Source: Gordonia aichiensis NBRC 108223 (GTDB lineage Bacteria; Actinomycetota; Actinomycetes; Mycobacteriales; Mycobacteriaceae). From it: DNA of 64,000 nt. Shown piece after piece: positions 62,287 through 64,000 of this stretch. The stretch covers positions 1-64,000 of the forward strand of contig NZ_BANR01000026.1 of the NCBI RefSeq assembly GCF_000332975.1. Direction: 5' to 3'. Below the pieces are notes generated by a model. It had not been told where the DNA came from and ran no database searches. It worked only from the letters and a program-made list of their open reading frames with translations. Made by a program: the position numbers and the translations under genes. The first letter of the stretch is position 1, and the number at the start of each line of letters is the position of its first letter.

Positions 62287-63419
62287 TGTGTCGAGGGTCG
62301 AAAAGAATTGTGAAACAGGATGATCAGCAGAATGCAGAAACGGCAGTGAGCGGCATGACTGGTGAGGCCGCGGAAACCGCCGAGTGGGACGAGCTCGTGC
62401 GCCGCTGTGTCGAGGTGTACGCGCAGCTTGTCGAGAGCGGCCTCACCGTCGACGTGCCTGGTGAGGCGCCGCCAGGACCGCGGCCACCTGCGACGCTCGC
62501 TCAGATCGAAGCAGCGGAAGCCCGTATCGGGGCACGCCTTGACCCGGACGCCCGTGAGCTTCTCGCAAGGGCGAACGGCTGGGTCAGGCTCGCCGGCCGC
62601 TTCACTCTGCTGTCGTGTGAAGACATCGGTGGTCCCGAGTGGGCGGAACTACTCGAACTGCGTGACATTTTCTTCGACTCGTGTCCTCGAGAAGTGTGGC
62701 CGCGCAGCGTTGCCGACCCTCGTGTGCTGATCCCCATCATCGTCGTGCCATCGTCCCCGGAGACGATCTATATGTTTCCGAGCAGTCCGGGTGAGCAGGC
62801 GAGACCGGCGTTGAATACCGGACTCGATCCGATTCCCGAGATCACGTTGAAACAAGCCATCGAGGAGTCACTCGCGGAATTGGTAGCCGATCTGAATGCA
62901 CTTGCGAACGGCAGTGTGGCCGGCGCGACCGCCAGGGCATCGGAGTTGGAGACGAGAACGCCTACCGGCTATTCGGTCGGTGAGATCCGCTGTCCCTCAC
63001 CCGACGAAGTCAGCAAAGCCCTCAACCTCACGACCCGACCACTCGTCACCCGCCAGCAAGGAGCGACCGAGGTGTCCTGCTTGGTCGAGATTCCGCGGAG
63101 TTACATGTTCTCGATGCTGTCTTTTAAGAATCGAGGGCAGCTTTGCGACAGTGTGCTTCCTGTACTTGAAGAGCAAGCACAGATGCCCAGTGACCGGTCC
63201 GACGGCAGGACGACGTCGTCGACAATTCGACCGATCGACGGTATCGGCGATGAGGCGTACGAGATGACCACGCGCTTCGACGACACCAACGAGGTCTTCC
63301 ACGTCGTCGTGTGGAGTCGGACCGGCTCCTACAGGGTGAAGGTCTCCGGGTACTTTCCCGACAGGGACTCCGCATTGTCTGCTGCGCGGCTCTGGGTGAA
63401 GACGCAGCCAACTCAGTAA
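62286..63419 (+). CDS. SUKH-domain protein with a C-terminal lipoprotein-like domain
   Basis: A 377-residue protein. Residues about 70-190 fit SUKH (ATLAQIEAAEARIGARLDPDARELLARANGW, TLLSCEDIGG, VPSSPETIYMFPSSPG). The C-terminal 150 residues (YSVGEIRCPSPDEVSKALN, VSCLVEIPRSY, PIDGIGDEAYEMTTRF, VVVWSRTGSYRVKVSG) look like the extracellular ligand/DUF3558-type domains of actinobacterial lipoproteins, with two cysteines. There is no signal peptide, so such a domain would be in the cytoplasm, which is unusual. ATG 62286 shares a base with the preceding stop. A frame fusion of two former genes is possible. Confidence 0.65.
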   Translation: MCRGSKRIVKQDDQQNAETAVSGMTGEAAETAEWDELVRRCVEVYAQLVESGLTVDVPGEAPPGPRPPATLAQIEAAEARIGARLDPDARELLARANGWVRLAGRFTLLSCEDIGGPEWAELLELRDIFFDSCPREVWPRSVADPRVLIPIIVVPSSPETIYMFPSSPGEQARPALNTGLDPIPEITLKQAIEESLAELVADLNALANGSVAGATARASELETRTPTGYSVGEIRCPSPDEVSKALNLTTRPLVTRQQGATEVSCLVEIPRSYMFSMLSFKNRGQLCDSVLPVLEEQAQMPSDRSDGRTTSSTIRPIDGIGDEAYEMTTRFDDTNEVFHVVVWSRTGSYRVKVSGYFPDRDSALSAARLWVKTQPTQ

Positions 63420-63446
63420 ACTTTTGCGTCCAAGGCGAATTCGTGG

Positions 63447-63668
63447 ATGGGTATGGAAGAAATGCGACCAAAGAGTCTCGAACAACTACTGGTGGTCCGC
63501 GCCCCGGGGGTATCAGAAATCATCTATCTGGTGATATTCGCGATTATCCTCATTGCAGCAGTGGGAGATGGGCTCACCGATCGGGTTGGTGCATATCATG
63601 TGGTCGCGTATGTGCTTGCGCCAATAGGGATCGCGATCATCGCTATACGGAGTATCAGGTCTCGATAG
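63447..63668 (+). CDS. Small membrane protein
   Basis: A 73-residue protein with a polar start (MGMEEMRPKSLEQ) and two hydrophobic segments (IIYLVIFAIILIAAVGDGL and VVAYVLAPIGIAIIAIRSI). It begins 27 nt after the SUKH gene. No family is recognised, and it may be a remnant. Confidence 0.4.
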   Translation: MGMEEMRPKSLEQLLVVRAPGVSEIIYLVIFAIILIAAVGDGLTDRVGAYHVVAYVLAPIGIAIIAIRSIRSR

Positions 63669-63793
63669 AAGCTTACGTCGACATAGCCAAGGCCGACGGA
63701 CTGAAGATGCACAAGACGCGCAACGGATATGCCGGTGCGCAGTACCAGGGAAACCGGGTCATCGGAAAGTTCGTGATGACCCGCATCCGCTGA
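63656..63793 (+). pseudogene. 3' remnant of an unknown gene
   Basis: The last 45 residues before the stop (IEAYVDIAKADGLKMHKTRNGYAGAQYQGNR...) look protein-like, with mixed charged and aromatic residues and no start codon of their own; the frame upstream is a shadow of its neighbours. It is probably the 3' end of a decayed gene, overlapping the small membrane gene by 13 bp. Confidence 0.3.
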
Positions 63794-63803
63794 GTCGGCC
63801 GGT

Positions 63804-64000
63804 TCAGATCGTCAGCAACCCGTCGATCTGATTCAGAGACTGTGCAGCACCCTCTTCGACTCCCATCTCGATGACCTTCTCGAGTGCGTCGACAGTTTCG
63901 TAGGTGCTCACATACGTCGCGACTGTTCGTCCATCCTTGTCGGCGAACGAGTATGCGTTGCGCGACAACGGGAGTGAGTCGATCGGGGTGAAGTCTTCGG
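63804..64000 (-). CDS. SRPBCC/AHSA1-type protein, C-terminal part (cut by window edge)
   Basis: From the right edge the - strand frame encodes about 65 residues ending at the stop at 63804-63806: SLPLSRNAYSFADKDGRTV, ATYVSTYETVDALEKVIEMG and a final SLNQIDGLLTI. The pattern FADKDG-T-V-T-YET...LEKVIEMGVEEGA is the C-terminal half of SRPBCC (Activator of Hsp90 homologue-like) proteins, which bind hydrophobic ligands. The start lies beyond the window. Confidence 0.75.
   Translation of the reverse strand, partial: EDFTPIDSLPLSRNAYSFADKDGRTVATYVSTYETVDALEKVIEMGVEEGAAQSLNQIDGLLTI

Larger units (their letters stand above)
56211..63800. mobile_element. Possible decayed genomic island at tRNA-Ser
   Basis: Beyond the tRNA terminator, core envelope genes give way to short, unrelated accessory genes: an integrase fragment pointing at the tRNA, a duplicated and broken cREC gene, a zinc ribbon, orphan small membrane proteins and SUKH genes. 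No second copy of the tRNA 3' end was seen, so the right boundary is uncertain and may lie outside the window. Confidence 0.4.

Overview
The window is high-GC actinobacterial DNA that carries most of the mycolic-acid and arabinogalactan core of a mycolata genome. Present are an antigen-85-type mycolyltransferase with an LGFP repeat, FadD32-Pks13-AccD4, EmbC/EmbA/EmbB, AftA, DprE1/DprE2, a GtrA protein, GlfT1 with Wzm/Wzt, and the proteasome activator Bpa. Three emb genes plus an LGFP-bearing mycolyltransferase and a gene order that differs from Mycobacterium suggest a Gordonia-like member of the Mycobacteriales. The genus is an inference.

Region 1 (1-13.6 kb, + strand) builds and transfers mycolates: mycolyltransferase (cut by the left edge), a DUF732 lipoprotein, a Culp6-type cutinase-like enzyme, an LLM-class oxidoreductase, then fadD32, pks13 and accD4. 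Region 2 (13.6-16.5 kb, - strand) has a degenerate EAL-DICT protein, a small membrane protein and a VIT-type metal transporter.

Region 3 (16.5-30.7 kb) holds embC-embA-embB on the - strand. embA is broken into two reading frames joined by a UGAUG stop/start. A divergent aroQ-methyltransferase pair follows, then aftA with a metallo-beta-lactamase-fold gene on the - strand. Region 4 (30.8-35.1 kb) is an accessory insertion: a DUF222/HNH protein, a MerR-DnaN-like fusion, and a TetR/acyltransferase pair with a clear double operator. Region 5 (35.1-37.5 kb) has dprE2 and dprE1, which make decaprenylphosphoryl-arabinose for the Emb and AftA enzymes.

Region 6 (37.5-48.6 kb) contains two FAD oxidoreductases, an aldo/keto reductase, a DUF1490-CtpC metal-efflux pair behind a Fur/Zur-like palindrome, a GtrA protein, a GlfT2-like galactofuranosyltransferase and a GT-C membrane glycosyltransferase. 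Region 7 (48.7-56.2 kb) has an LLM oxidoreductase flanked by two inverted 21-bp tandem arrays, the wzm-wzt-glfT1 operon, bpa, a SufS-like protein without its PLP lysine, a MarR regulator, a quinone oxidoreductase and tRNA-Ser(UGA).

Region 8 (56.2-63.8 kb), directly after the tRNA, looks like a decayed genomic island. It has an integrase remnant, a cREC-domain gene and a broken second copy, a zinc-ribbon protein, a lipoprotein, a double-MerR regulator coupled to tiny membrane proteins, and two SUKH (SMI1/KNR4) genes. One SUKH gene is fused to a domain that resembles secreted lipoprotein domains. A partial SRPBCC gene ends the window.
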